A stretch of DNA of 64,000 bases from an uncultured Propionibacterium sp. (GCA_938036835.1 CALHWB010000038.1:1-64000), one strand, 5' to 3'; counted from the stretch's first letter, positions 8,072 through 16,563 are shown. Notes: generated from the letters alone by a model not told the origin. Numbers and translations are program-made.

Positions 8072-9880
8072 TCAGGTCTGCTTGCGCAGCCAGTCCCGCA
8101 GCGCGGCGGTGGCGCGCACATCGTCCTCGTTGTAATCGAGAATGCGCTGGGCGGCCTCGGCGCGGGTCTGGGCGTCGTCGGCGTGCACCGCCTCGGCGAA
8201 CCATTGCTGGGAGTTCAGCCCGCCAGGGGTGTCGTCGCGCCAGGAAAACCCGGCGACCGCGTGGGCGACCACCTTCAGGCTGAGCCCGTGCGCCCCAAAG
8301 AAGTGCTGGCGAACGATCTCGAACAGATCGACGTGGCGGCCATCGACCAGCTTGTCGGAGCCGCGCAGCCCATGCGGCCCACGGCCGCTGGCCAGTTTCC
8401 GCAGATGCACCATCTCGTAGTCGGAATAGTGGTAGATGATGGTGCTCGGATGCTCGGCCAGCAGACTCCGTAGCCAACTCATCGCCCGGGCGGCCAGGGC
8501 GAGCTCGCCGGCCTCGTCGAGATCGGTGAACTCGGCGAAGCCATGGTAGCTGCCCGCATCGTCCGGGTCGCCGGGGTGGCGTACCAGGAATCCCCACAGA
8601 TAGACCTTGTCGTTGGCCGAGGTCTCGATATCCCAGTCGACCTCCAGTTCGCTGACCGGCAACAAGATGGCCCCGGTGGTGGTGCGTTCCAGCTCCACCC
8701 CGGTGGCTATCATGCGCGCCCGCCGGGCTGCCAGCCGAAGCCGGTCCTCCGCGCCCGGACGATGCCTGACCTCGGGCAGATAGCGTGGCAGCAGAGCGTC
8801 CAGGTTGGTGTCCACCAGGTCGTGCACGCTGCGGATGCCCAGGCTGCGCAGTACCGAGATCTCGCGCACATCCAGCGGCGACTTGTCGATGCGCATGCTC
8901 AAGTCGTCATCGCCCAGCTGGGGCGCACAGACCTGCCACCACACGCAGGAACTGCATTCCCGGACGAAGATGGGCGCCACCATCGGCCGGGGATCCGCCG
9001 GGCCGCCGTTGCGTTTGCTGGCGACCTGGGCGACCTTCACCCGGAAGGTGTGCTCATGGTCATAGCGTTCCAGCGCCGAGCGTTCCTTCCAGCCTTGGAC
9101 CGAGGTGCGCGAGAAGGTGCGGATCTGTTTGCGGCCCAATTCCAGCCAGGCGACCGCCAAGAATTGATCGTCCCCTCGGCGGGGCAGCAATTCCAGGGCA
9201 GGGACGTTGGCATCGCAGCCCGCAGCCGGGTGAGTGGCCGGTACCAGGGCGTCATTGCCGATCACCCCGGCCAGTGCGATGTCGCCGGCCTGCCAGCCGG
9301 CCGCCTCCAGCAACCGCCAGAAATGCGCCAGGTGCAGTTGATCGTCCTCACGACCGGTGCGGAACCGGGCGTTTACCAAGTCGAGGGCCTCGGCTGGCAG
9401 TGGCGTGGCGATTGGGCTGGCGGTGATCTGGGCGGGTCTGCTGTGCCGTTCGAGCATTCGCTTGGTGCGCACCTGTACCGGAAGGTAACCGGGCTTGTTG
9501 CGGCCCTGATCGGTGCCTCGAACCAATATCGGAGGGCTGCCCCGCCGATGCCCCCGGGGGTCGACCGGCAATCGGGGACCGACGATGATGCGGACACCGG
9601 CCCGCACGGCATCGCGGGTGGCGTCCTGGGCCACAGTCCAGTCCTCTTCGGCCAGGGGGCGGAGATCCACCGCGTCGGGACGGGCGACCAGCAACTCCAG
9701 CACGTGGTCGACGAAGGCGCGGCCGCCGAACAGTTCCTGCTGCAGATCGCTGCTGCCGCGCATCGCGAAGGCATCGATGCCATCCGGCAACCGCACGGTC
9801 CGATCGTGATAGTTGTGCACCTTGACCGGGCATCTGATCGCCGCATAGGCGTCCAGGATCACCGGCCGGGTGGGGCTCAC
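8072..9880 (-). CDS. TM0106-type RecB-like nuclease with C-terminal RNase H-like exonuclease domain
   Basis: 602 residues. The N-terminal half resembles Cas4/RecB-family nucleases with an iron-sulfur cluster: Cys17 in AIRCPVKVHNYHD and a later CSSCVWWQVC supply four cysteines, with a basic GYLPVQVRTKR region in between. The C-terminal half is an RNase H-like (DEDD) domain: VDWDIETS with the first Asp/Glu, a HYSDYEMVHL segment, LFEIVRQHFF and ILDYNEDDVRAT with the last acidic pair. The GTG at 9880 overlaps the menG stop (GTGA), so the two are translationally coupled; an upstream extension would run inside menG. Family function is uncharacterised. DNA repair or helicase-associated roles are likely by analogy, but this is inference. 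Confidence 0.9.
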   Translation of the reverse strand: MSPTRPVILDAYAAIRCPVKVHNYHDRTVRLPDGIDAFAMRGSSDLQQELFGGRAFVDHVLELLVARPDAVDLRPLAEEDWTVAQDATRDAVRAGVRIIVGPRLPVDPRGHRRGSPPILVRGTDQGRNKPGYLPVQVRTKRMLERHSRPAQITASPIATPLPAEALDLVNARFRTGREDDQLHLAHFWRLLEAAGWQAGDIALAGVIGNDALVPATHPAAGCDANVPALELLPRRGDDQFLAVAWLELGRKQIRTFSRTSVQGWKERSALERYDHEHTFRVKVAQVASKRNGGPADPRPMVAPIFVRECSSCVWWQVCAPQLGDDDLSMRIDKSPLDVREISVLRSLGIRSVHDLVDTNLDALLPRYLPEVRHRPGAEDRLRLAARRARMIATGVELERTTTGAILLPVSELEVDWDIETSANDKVYLWGFLVRHPGDPDDAGSYHGFAEFTDLDEAGELALAARAMSWLRSLLAEHPSTIIYHYSDYEMVHLRKLASGRGPHGLRGSDKLVDGRHVDLFEIVRQHFFGAHGLSLKVVAHAVAGFSWRDDTPGGLNSQQWFAEAVHADDAQTRAEAAQRILDYNEDDVRATAALRDWLRKQT

Positions 9881-10569
9881 GGCGCCCAGCCCCGGTGCAG
9901 GGCCACGATGCCGCCCGAGAGGTTCTTCCACTGGACGCCCCGCCAACCCGCCTGGACCAACAGCTCGGCCAGCGCGGACTGCTCGGGCCATCCCCTGATC
10001 GATTCGATCAGATAGTCATAGGCCGGGGCGTTCGAGCTGACCGGCTTGAGGCGTGGACCGACCCGGTCGAGATACCAGCGATACAGCCGGCGGAGGGCCG
10101 GGTGGGTGGGCGTGGAGAACTCGGCGACCACCAGCCGGCCACCGGGTTTGGTCACGCGCACCATCTCGGCCAGCCCGGCCAGTGGGTCGTGCACGTTGCG
10201 CAAGCCGTAGCTGATCGTCACCGCATCGAACACCCGGTCCCGGTAGGGCAGTGCCAGGCAGTCGCCGGCCACGAAGGACAGTTGTGGGTAGCGCCGGCGT
10301 CCCTGGCCGAGCATGCCCAGGGATAGATCGGTCGGGAAGGGCTGGGCGCCGGCCCTGAGGATGGGCTCCGAGGAAGTGCCCGTGCCCGCGGCCAGGTCCA
10401 GGATCAGCTCACCGGGCTGTGGATCGATGGCCGCCAACGCGGCTCGCCGCCAGGCCCGCACCTGGCCCAGGCTGAGCAGGTCGTTCATCAGGTCGTAGCG
10501 GGACGCGACCTGATCGAACATACCGGCTACGGCTTCGGGTTGCTTGTCGAGGTCGGCGCGTCTGGGCAC
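9877..10569 (-). CDS. menG: Demethylmenaquinone methyltransferase MenG/UbiE
   Basis: 230 residues. MenG methylates demethylmenaquinone with S-adenosylmethionine in the last common step of menaquinone synthesis. The family start MFDQVASRYDLMNDLLSLGQ is followed by the SAM motif LDLAAGTGTSSEP, DLSLGMLGQGRRR, and the UbiE signature VTISYGLRNVHD. The C-terminus ends with NLSGGIVALHRGW, also typical. I used the GTG at 10569 (VPRRADLDKQPEAV), which has an AGGGTAGGGG purine stretch directly upstream. It faces menD across the nuclease gene and is coupled to that nuclease. A 9-bp inverted repeat lies 69-95 bases upstream. Confidence 0.93.
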   Translation of the reverse strand: MPRRADLDKQPEAVAGMFDQVASRYDLMNDLLSLGQVRAWRRAALAAIDPQPGELILDLAAGTGTSSEPILRAGAQPFPTDLSLGMLGQGRRRYPQLSFVAGDCLALPYRDRVFDAVTISYGLRNVHDPLAGLAEMVRVTKPGGRLVVAEFSTPTHPALRRLYRWYLDRVGPRLKPVSSNAPAYDYLIESIRGWPEQSALAELLVQAGWRGVQWKNLSGGIVALHRGWAP

Positions 10570-10637
10570 TCCCCTACCCTGCCATAGCGGGCCGATGCCG
10601 GATGATCGGAACCATCCGAACGCATCCCGGATCCCCA

Positions 10638-10664
10638 GGTGCAATGAGGTGTCACCATTGCACC
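10638..10664. promoter_or_regulatory. Perfect 9-bp inverted repeat upstream of menG
   Basis: GGTGCAATG (10638-10646) and CATTGCACC (10656-10664) are perfect complements around a 9-base spacer that itself contains GGTG/CAC symmetry. It sits 69-95 bases upstream of the menG start. The 9-9-9 geometry is like known operators, but the sequence is not CIRCE. It could be an operator or an RNA hairpin. Confidence 0.5.
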
Positions 10665-10804
10665 GGCGATCCGCTGAAGGCGCGGGGGCGCGAGCTGCTC
10701 CTGGCCGGCCGGCCTTCGCAGGCTGGCGGCGTGGGTGGCCGTGAGTTGCTGGTTTCCCTAAGCCACCGCCGGGGTATTCCCCGGTCGCCGCGATGAGTGC
10801 TATC

Positions 10805-10930
10805 GTGAGTTCGTCACGTGGCGAATCGGGTGCGAATCCCGGGCTGTCCCGCAACCGTGACCGGCCAAGGCCGGAAGCCGGACCAAAGCGTGAACGTCAG
10901 TAACCACCGTCTCGCCGTGGTAAGCGAGTG
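10805..10930 (+). ncRNA. Cobalamin riboswitch aptamer (plus strand)
   Basis: The core GGGTGCGAATCCCGGGCTG, then TCCCGCAACCGTGA, matches the conserved central part of cobalamin riboswitches. It is followed by a GGCC-AA-GGCC hairpin and the box GAAGCCGGACC. Orientation is plus. A GTCC/GGAC hairpin enclosing the palindrome CGCAGCGCTGCG lies just downstream (10954-10976) and may be the expression platform. No recognisable cobalamin or cobalt gene follows within 800 bases on this strand; the next clear gene (11686-12582) is on the other strand. The aptamer ends are approximate. Confidence 0.85.
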
Positions 10931-11446
10931 GGGGAGCAGCCTTCGGGCCGATCGTCCACGCAGCGCTGCGGCGGACCGGCACTGAAGGGCATGAGATGCG
11001 GACTCGGGGATTGGTTTCGCCACAGCAACGCAGGCTGTGTGTGCTGGCCGTGTCGGCATCCGGCCCACCCCATGAACCGGGTCATCCTCGCTGGCAAGCC
11101 GTTCTGCAAACTCCTCCTTGTGGTTACGCTGACTCAGCCGGCCGGTGACCCTTAACCCGCAACTCTGACCACGCCAACGGGGTTGCGTCTTTGCGCAGGG
11201 CCCGGCGTCACCGGTGGGATACCTGTCCCCACCGAACCACGCCACTGGCGCCGGGTCCTGCACCAACCGAAGGGTGCGTGGGGCTCAGATTCGCTCGTCG
11301 GAACTGATCAGGCCGATCTGCCCGACGAAGAAGGCCGCGATCACCAGACCCAATGCCATGTGGTCTTGCCCGGGGCCCTGTTGCCCACGGTGGCCTCCTC
11401 CGCCGTGGTCGAGATGCCGTCGGAGCCCAGGTGACTCGGCACCGCA
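10931..11446 (+). other. Region downstream of the cobalamin riboswitch without a clear gene
   Basis: About 515 bases with no family-like protein in any frame. The best plus-strand candidate is a 50-codon frame from ATG 10996 (AAGGG six bases upstream) to the stop at 11148. An overlapping 54-codon Cys/His-rich frame runs from 10991 to 11155. Codon third positions are less GC-rich than in neighbouring genes, so neither is convincing. On the minus strand a 24-codon hydrophobic frame (MALGLVIAAFFVGQ, about 11285-11360) overlaps a second frame ending in KTTWHWVW; a single frameshift would join them. This may be a decayed gene. Confidence 0.4.
11158..11190 (+). terminator. Possible terminator hairpin downstream of the riboswitch
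   Basis: CGCAAC (11158-11163) pairs with GTTGCG (11182-11187) and is followed by TCTTT. The stem is short and the loop is 18 bases, so support is weak. If real, the riboswitch transcript would be roughly 380 bases. Confidence 0.3.
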
Positions 11447-11632
11447 ATGGACAGCGCGGCCGCGCACAACCAGACATCGACCGACATCCTGGTCCACCTG
11501 GAGCGGCGGATCTCGATCGCCGGCCCCGGGCAGCTGTGGGGCGCCCGGGAGGATCGCGCCCGGATGGCGGATCGGGCACTGGCCGGTCACATCGAATTGG
11601 TTCGGCTGATAGGCAGCGGCGCGGCCGAGTAG
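11447..11632 (+). CDS. Small hypothetical protein (61 residues)
   Basis: An open frame from ATG 11447 to TAG at 11632 whose third codon positions are strongly GC-rich, as in true genes of this genome. The protein is soluble and charged, with LVHLERRISIAGPGQLWG in the middle and a C-terminal amphipathic stretch ADRALAGHIELVRLIG. I do not recognise the family. No Shine-Dalgarno sequence and no close -10 box is visible, which weakens the call. It is the first good plus-strand frame after the cobalamin riboswitch, about 500 bases downstream. It converges on the acetamidase-like gene. Confidence 0.4.
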   Translation: MDSAAAHNQTSTDILVHLERRISIAGPGQLWGAREDRARMADRALAGHIELVRLIGSGAAE

Positions 11633-11685
11633 GGCGGTGCGCTGGCCCGCAGGCATGCCCACGTCGATCGGGCCGAGGCCACCGA

Positions 11686-12582
11686 TCAGGCGAAACGCAC
11701 CCCGTAGGCCTCCAGCACCGTGCGGGGCAGTTCCATCCGGGCGGTCTGCAAGGGATCGACCACCTGGCTGATGGCGGCATTGCCGACCAGGGAGAGCAGC
11801 ATCAGGGCGTCGGTGGCATCCAACTCGGTGACCGACACCAGGAAATCGCGCATCATGCGAGTGGCTTCGCCGACCGCGGCCCCCAGATCCTCGCGGGAGG
11901 CGATGGTGATCACCTCGTCCGGGGTAACCAGGCAGGGCAGCGGATAGGGCCGGCCCTTGAGCACGGTCAGCCGCAGCGTCACCCAGGCGGCGATCTCCAG
12001 CCCACTGACCGACACCTCGCCATCGCCCATGGCGGCGTGCACGTCGCCGAGAGCCAGATTCGCGCCCGGCACGTTGACCGGTAGATATAACGTGGCTCCC
12101 CTGGCGATCTTTCGGGTGTCCATATTGCCGCCGTGCTCCTTGGGGGAGCCGGTGGGTACCTCCTCATCCGCCGGTGCGGTGCCGATGACCCCGATCATCG
12201 GTTTGACCGGTAGCCGCAACCGGTCGTCGAACACCACCTCACCATCGGCGATGCGGAATCTGCGGGTACGTTCGACCACGGTGCCCGGCAGCGCCCCGAA
12301 ATCGGGGTGGGTGGTCATGGTGCCGGTCTCGGCGGTCACGATGTCCAGGATCTCAACCTTCAAGGTGTCGCCCGGTACTGCACCGCGTACCGCGATCGGC
12401 CCGGTCGCCGGATTGACGCAGTCCCAGCCGACGGTGGAGAACAGCTGATCCTCCGAGGTGATGGTGTTGGAGAAGCAGTCCAGCGTCTCAATGCACACGG
12501 TGGTCCCGGAATCGACCGTGTGACAGGCCGGATGCTTGGGGGACATGGTCAAAACGACCCGGCTCGCGTCGATGCGGATCAT
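11686..12582 (-). CDS. Acetamidase/formamidase family protein
   Basis: 298 residues. The protein matches the FmdA_AmdA family, zinc-dependent amidases that hydrolyse formamide or acetamide to ammonia and the acid. Visible family landmarks are GAVPGDTLKVEILDI, THPDFGALPG, a central KEHGGNMDTRKI block with the metal-binding His, and LGDVHAAMGDGEVSVSGLE. The ATG at 12582 has AAGGAG seven bases upstream. It is a single minus-strand gene divergent from the ABC ATPase gene, with 135 bases between starts. The exact amide substrate cannot be assigned. Confidence 0.9.
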   Translation of the reverse strand: MIRIDASRVVLTMSPKHPACHTVDSGTTVCIETLDCFSNTITSEDQLFSTVGWDCVNPATGPIAVRGAVPGDTLKVEILDIVTAETGTMTTHPDFGALPGTVVERTRRFRIADGEVVFDDRLRLPVKPMIGVIGTAPADEEVPTGSPKEHGGNMDTRKIARGATLYLPVNVPGANLALGDVHAAMGDGEVSVSGLEIAAWVTLRLTVLKGRPYPLPCLVTPDEVITIASREDLGAAVGEATRMMRDFLVSVTELDATDALMLLSLVGNAAISQVVDPLQTARMELPRTVLEAYGVRFA

Positions 12583-12717
12583 GGTGCGTACTCCTTGCAG
12601 ATCGGAAGGTAGGCTGAGCAGGCCTTTGCAGCCTAGCGGGACCGTCCGCCGCCCGCCGGCGGTGTCACCGGGCGGCTGGTGCGCCTCCGATTGGCGGGAC
12701 CGGCCACAATGGAGACC

Positions 12718-13398
12718 ATGGCCAAGCGCGAGACGGTCCTCAGGGTGACCGACCTGATGAAGAAGTACGGTGACCACGTCATCGTCGAGCGGTTCAACCT
12801 CACGGTGCAGTCGGGCGAGGCGATCGCCCTGACTGGGCGCAACGGCTCGGGCAAATCGACACTGCTGCGCTGCATCATCGGAGCCGATCGGCCCAGCGAG
12901 GGGCGGGTCGAGGTGTTCGGTCGCAAGGTGGCCGAGACCGACCCGGAGTTCCGCCGTGAGGTGGCCACCGTGGTGGACGATCTGGACTTCTTCCCCGATC
13001 TGTCGGTCGTTGAACACCTGGACCTGCTGGCGCGCGCACACGGTCTGGCCGACCCCGATGCCCTGGTTGACGAGGTGCTCGACGAGGTACAACTGGTGCC
13101 TCAGTCCGGGCAACTGCCCGGGACGCTGTCCAGCGGGCAGCGTCGCCGGCTGGCCCTGGCGACCGCCCTGGTGCGGCCCAAGAGACTGCTGGTCATGGAC
13201 GAGCCCGAGCAACGCCTGGATGTGGAGGGCGTCGCCTGGCTGGGCGCCCGGCTCAAGCATGAGATGGGCAAGGGGTTGGCGATCGTGCTGGCGAGCCATG
13301 AGCCGAACCTGGTAAACGCGCTGGGCGCCCGTGTGGTGCGCCTGGGGGAGGCGGCCGAGGCCAGCGAATCGCAGGCCGAGCCGGAGTTGGGGCTGTGA
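12718..13398 (+). CDS. ABC transporter ATP-binding protein
   Basis: 226 residues. Walker A GRNGSGKST, a degenerate signature LSSGQRRRLALATAL, and Walker B RLLVMDEPEQRLD with a following switch His in SHEP are all visible. The canonical Q-loop region is VVDDLDFFPDLSVVEH, without the usual Gln, which is a mild deviation. The start may be ATG 12718 (chosen, GGAG close upstream) or ATG 12709. The stop overlaps the next ATG (TGATG), so it forms a two-gene unit with the large membrane protein 13398-15161. Together they probably form an exporter or a membrane-protein ABC complex of unknown substrate. Confidence 0.9.
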   Translation: MAKRETVLRVTDLMKKYGDHVIVERFNLTVQSGEAIALTGRNGSGKSTLLRCIIGADRPSEGRVEVFGRKVAETDPEFRREVATVVDDLDFFPDLSVVEHLDLLARAHGLADPDALVDEVLDEVQLVPQSGQLPGTLSSGQRRRLALATALVRPKRLLVMDEPEQRLDVEGVAWLGARLKHEMGKGLAIVLASHEPNLVNALGARVVRLGEAAEASESQAEPELGL

Positions 13399-15161
13399 TG
13401 GCCACCAGCAAACGCCGGCGCCGCCAGTCGGCCCCCAGGCCCCAGGCCGCCCCGCCGCCACCTGCTCCGGTTGTTAGGCGTCCCCAGGTGGTCTACGAAC
13501 GCGAGAAACCGTTCGTCGACGTGGCGGACTTCGAGGTCTATGCCGCCGACGAGCACCAGTTGCGCCTGCTGATGAGGGACTGGCGCAAGGGACGGGCCAC
13601 CCGCACGGTGTGGGACATGATCGCCGACGGCTATGTCACCCTGTTCTCTTTGGCCGTCGTGGTGGCGATGGTGGTCAGCGGCATCATGTCGGTTCAGCAG
13701 TCCGCGGCCGGCTGCTCCGACCAGGGATGCACCACGGCACGTGAACTGCTGCCCTGGCTCACCTTGGCGGCGGTGCTGCTGGCGGCGGTCACCATCGCGC
13801 GGATCTTCGGCCCGGTGATCGCCTCGGCGGCCGAAGGATTCTGGCTGTTCGACGCGCCGATCCGGCGTGGCAGACTGCTGGCCCGGCGGCTCGCCGGGGT
13901 GGTGGCGGGGGCCCTGGTGCTGGGCTCGGTCCTGGCGGGGTTCGTCACCATGTTGACGGGGTTGGCCATGCCCGCGGTGGCGGTGTGGGCGGTGGCCATC
14001 GGGCTGGCCGCGGCCGCCGTGCTGGCCTTCGCGGCCGTCGAACAGGCAGCCGAACGAACTCTGCCGCTCGCCATCCTGCAGGGCTTGGCCGGGGTGCTCG
14101 CGGTGAGTGTCCTGGGGGTAATGGTTGCGGTTCAGGCCCGGGCGCTGGACGTCGAGTTGGGTCTTGCCCGCAGCGGACTCGCCGGGCTGGTTGTGTTGGT
14201 GGTGGCCGGGGCCGGGCTGGTCGTGTTCCTGGTATTGGCGTTCAGCCGGATAGAGCATGTCCGGCGAGCCCGGCTGGTCAGCGGGGGGGCATTGCTGAGC
14301 GGCATGCAGGGAGCCATGTTTGCCCTCGACTTTGCGCTGATGCGCGACATTCTGGTGGAGCGGCGCTGGGTGGTGCGCGGGCATGTTCATCCGGTCAGGG
14401 GACGCAGCACCGGCCGGGCTACCCTGATCTGGCGCGAGCTGGAGAAACTGCTGCGCAATCCCCGGGGGGTGCTGGTGCTGATGGCCAGCGCCATCGTCCC
14501 GCACGCCCTGCTGGCTCTGGGCCTGGGCAACCTCACCCCGCCGATCGCGGCCATCGTGCTGATGTTCGTGTTGATCCCGTTCTTCGATTCCCTGCGGGTG
14601 CTGAGCCGGACGAAGGGTCTGGCGCGGGCCTTCCCGATGTCCACCGCCGAGTTGACCGGAGCGCTCACCGCGGTGCCGGCCGGTCTGGCGGTGCTGTGGG
14701 CGCTGGCGGCCGCCCCGGCCTGGATATTGTCCGGCCGGGCTCCGGCGACCCTGGCCGGGCTGGGACACGCCTTGACCTATGGTTTCGTGACTGCGGTCGC
14801 CGGGCTGATCGCGGCCATCCGCTGGGTCAGCGCCCGGCCGGCGGACTACTCCATGCCGATGGTGGCCACCGGTGTGGGAGCGATGCCGCCGGGGCTGGCA
14901 TTCAACCTGATTCGCGGTTTCGACATGGTGGCCTTCATCACATTGCCGCTGCTGGTGGGCTGGTCGCCGGTGGTCTCGCTGGGCATCGCCACCATCTGCT
15001 ATCTGGTCCTGCGCAGCGGCGGGATCAACACCCAGGATCTCATGGAGCGGCAGGAGGAGGCTCAACGGGAGCTATCCGCGCTGCGTTCGGGGCAGAGCGC
15101 ACCGACGCCCAGCGGCGAGAAGATCGGCTACACCCGGACCCGCCGGCCGGGCACCCGCTGA
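13398..15161 (+). CDS. Large polytopic membrane protein, likely ABC permease partner (DUF6297-like)
   Basis: 587 residues. An Arg/Pro-rich cytoplasmic N-terminus (~70 residues) is followed by about 12-14 hydrophobic segments in two groups, split by a soluble stretch with RRARLVSGG and RATLIWRELEKLLRNPR. This layout and the coupling to an ABC ATPase (TGATG overlap) fit the actinobacterial DUF6297 family. I assign that name from general resemblance, not from a search. There is no binding-protein gene nearby, so export or envelope remodelling is more likely than uptake. The C-terminus is cytoplasmic with an acidic ERQEEAQRELSALR helix. Confidence 0.78.
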   Translation: MATSKRRRRQSAPRPQAAPPPPAPVVRRPQVVYEREKPFVDVADFEVYAADEHQLRLLMRDWRKGRATRTVWDMIADGYVTLFSLAVVVAMVVSGIMSVQQSAAGCSDQGCTTARELLPWLTLAAVLLAAVTIARIFGPVIASAAEGFWLFDAPIRRGRLLARRLAGVVAGALVLGSVLAGFVTMLTGLAMPAVAVWAVAIGLAAAAVLAFAAVEQAAERTLPLAILQGLAGVLAVSVLGVMVAVQARALDVELGLARSGLAGLVVLVVAGAGLVVFLVLAFSRIEHVRRARLVSGGALLSGMQGAMFALDFALMRDILVERRWVVRGHVHPVRGRSTGRATLIWRELEKLLRNPRGVLVLMASAIVPHALLALGLGNLTPPIAAIVLMFVLIPFFDSLRVLSRTKGLARAFPMSTAELTGALTAVPAGLAVLWALAAAPAWILSGRAPATLAGLGHALTYGFVTAVAGLIAAIRWVSARPADYSMPMVATGVGAMPPGLAFNLIRGFDMVAFITLPLLVGWSPVVSLGIATICYLVLRSGGINTQDLMERQEEAQRELSALRSGQSAPTPSGEKIGYTRTRRPGTR

Positions 15162-15278
15162 GGACGGCCTCGCGCTGGGACGCCATGGCCTGGCGCTGTG
15201 CGGGGCGAACGCGCTGGGTTGGTGGGGCTGCGGGGCTGCCGGAGGCCGGCTCCCGGCGTGCCGTGGATCGGGTCAGAA

Positions 15279-15301
15279 CCCCATCGCATCTGCGGATGGG
15301 G
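15279..15301. terminator. Hairpin between convergent genes
   Basis: CCCCATC (15279-15285) and GATGGGG (15295-15301) form a 7-bp stem in the 142-base gap between the membrane protein (plus) and menF (minus). It lacks a T-run, so it is only a possible bidirectional terminator. Confidence 0.35.
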
Positions 15302-15303
15302 GG

Positions 15304-16551
15304 TTACCCGGTCGGTCGTAGCGCGGCGCGCATGGGGGCAAACTTGACGTCGGTCTCGACCAGTTCGGCATGCGGGATCGACTCGGCAACCACCCCCGCG
15401 CCGGCATAGAGCCGCATCCGGCGTGGCTCGTCGGCGTCGAGCTGGCCGCAGCGCAGGGCGAGAGCCCATTCGCCGTCCCCCTGGCTGTCCACCCAGCCGA
15501 TCGGGCCGGCGAAGCGTCCCCGATCGAGCCTCTCGTGCTCGGCGATCAGGCGCCGGGCCACCTCGGTGGGTGCCCCGCAGACCGCCGCCGAAGGGTGGGC
15601 GGCGTTCGCCAGCGCCAAGGTCGAGTGGTGTGCCAGGCCGGTGCCGCAGATGTCGGTGGCCAGGTGCAGCAGGTTCGGCAGCGCAAGCACATAGGGCGCC
15701 TCCGGTACGTGCATCGCGGCCAGGAACGGCCCCAGCGTGGCTACCACCGATTCGACGGCGTAGCGGTGTTCGGTGTGATCCTTGGTCGAGGCGATCAGGC
15801 GGGCGGCCTGTTGGGTTTCGTCGACTCCTTCGACCCGCGGCACGGTACCGGCCAGCACCCGGGAACTGATCAGGCCATTCTCGCGGCGTACCAGCATTTC
15901 GGGAGTGGAACCGACCAGGCCGGCCATCAGGTAGTTCCAGCAGTCGCCATAGTTGGTCAGCAGCCGGCGCAATGGCCAGCGTGGGTCGATGGCGGCATCG
16001 CTGTGTGCGACGATATCCCTTGCTACTACGACCTTGCTGGCTTCGCCCGCTTTGATCCGTTCGGTCATCTGCCGAACCGCCGCCATCCAATCGGTTTCGC
16101 CCAGGCTGCCCTGCGAGAACTCTAGGCGCGTGGGAGCCGCCGGTGGCGGCTGGCGGTGCGGCAGCCGCAGATGCACCCGGTCATAGCCGATACAGGTCAG
16201 CCAGGCTTGCCCACCGCGGCGACCGATGATGATCTCGGGGACGATGAGCACCGAGGGCAGCCGGGTGTTTCCTGGGTCGAAACAGAACGTGCCGTAGGCC
16301 AGCGGCCCGGTGCCGAAGCGTCCCGGCATCTCGGATTCGTTTTCGATGGTGTCGATCAGTTCGGCCCACCATTCCTCGGCAAGGCACATCGAATCGGTCT
16401 CGAAGCGGAGCAATTCGCCGATGGCAACGAATCCCTCCCTGCCGCGCAGGAAGGCGGCGTCGCCGGGACCCAGAAAGTCGACCAGCGGGCCGGGGTCGGC
16501 GATGCTGATCGTGGCTGCATGCAGCCGGGATGTCCCGGGATTGATGATCAC
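15304..16551 (-). CDS. menF: Isochorismate synthase MenF
   Basis: 415 residues of the chorismate-utilising ADC synthase family. It converts chorismate to isochorismate, the first committed step of menaquinone synthesis. Landmarks are KVVVARDIVAHSD, SSRVLAGTVPR, the Mg-binding region STKDHTEHRYAVESV, ALANAAHPSAAVCGAPT, and the final MRLYAGAGVVAES. The start is GTG 16551 (MIINPGTSRLHAATISI). There is no ribosome binding site, but TAGCCT lies six bases upstream, so a leaderless mRNA is likely. Isochorismate synthases of siderophore or salicylate pathways are related; the men genes nearby favour MenF. Confidence 0.92.
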   Translation of the reverse strand: MIINPGTSRLHAATISIADPGPLVDFLGPGDAAFLRGREGFVAIGELLRFETDSMCLAEEWWAELIDTIENESEMPGRFGTGPLAYGTFCFDPGNTRLPSVLIVPEIIIGRRGGQAWLTCIGYDRVHLRLPHRQPPPAAPTRLEFSQGSLGETDWMAAVRQMTERIKAGEASKVVVARDIVAHSDAAIDPRWPLRRLLTNYGDCWNYLMAGLVGSTPEMLVRRENGLISSRVLAGTVPRVEGVDETQQAARLIASTKDHTEHRYAVESVVATLGPFLAAMHVPEAPYVLALPNLLHLATDICGTGLAHHSTLALANAAHPSAAVCGAPTEVARRLIAEHERLDRGRFAGPIGWVDSQGDGEWALALRCGQLDADEPRRMRLYAGAGVVAESIPHAELVETDVKFAPMRAALRPTG

Positions 16552-16557
16552 CAGAGC

Positions 16558-16563
16558 AGGCTA
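16558..16563 (-). promoter_or_regulatory. -10 element TAGCCT, leaderless start of menF
   Basis: TAGCCT on the minus strand is followed by six bases and the GTG start at 16551. No Shine-Dalgarno sequence is present. Confidence 0.5.

Noticed and set aside
10638..10664. CIRCE (HrcA) operator
   Set aside because: The 9-9-9 geometry fits, but the arms are GGTGCAATG/CATTGCACC, not the TTAGCACTC/GAGTGCTAA consensus, and menG is not a chaperone gene.
10814..11266. 150-codon minus-strand frame covering the riboswitch
   Set aside because: It is the reverse of the riboswitch core, whose conservation on the plus strand explains the sequence; no ribosome binding site or family motif.
13101..15065. 654-codon minus-strand frame rich in Gln/His/Arg/Gly
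   Set aside because: Antisense to the ABC ATPase and membrane protein pair, low complexity, no start signals.
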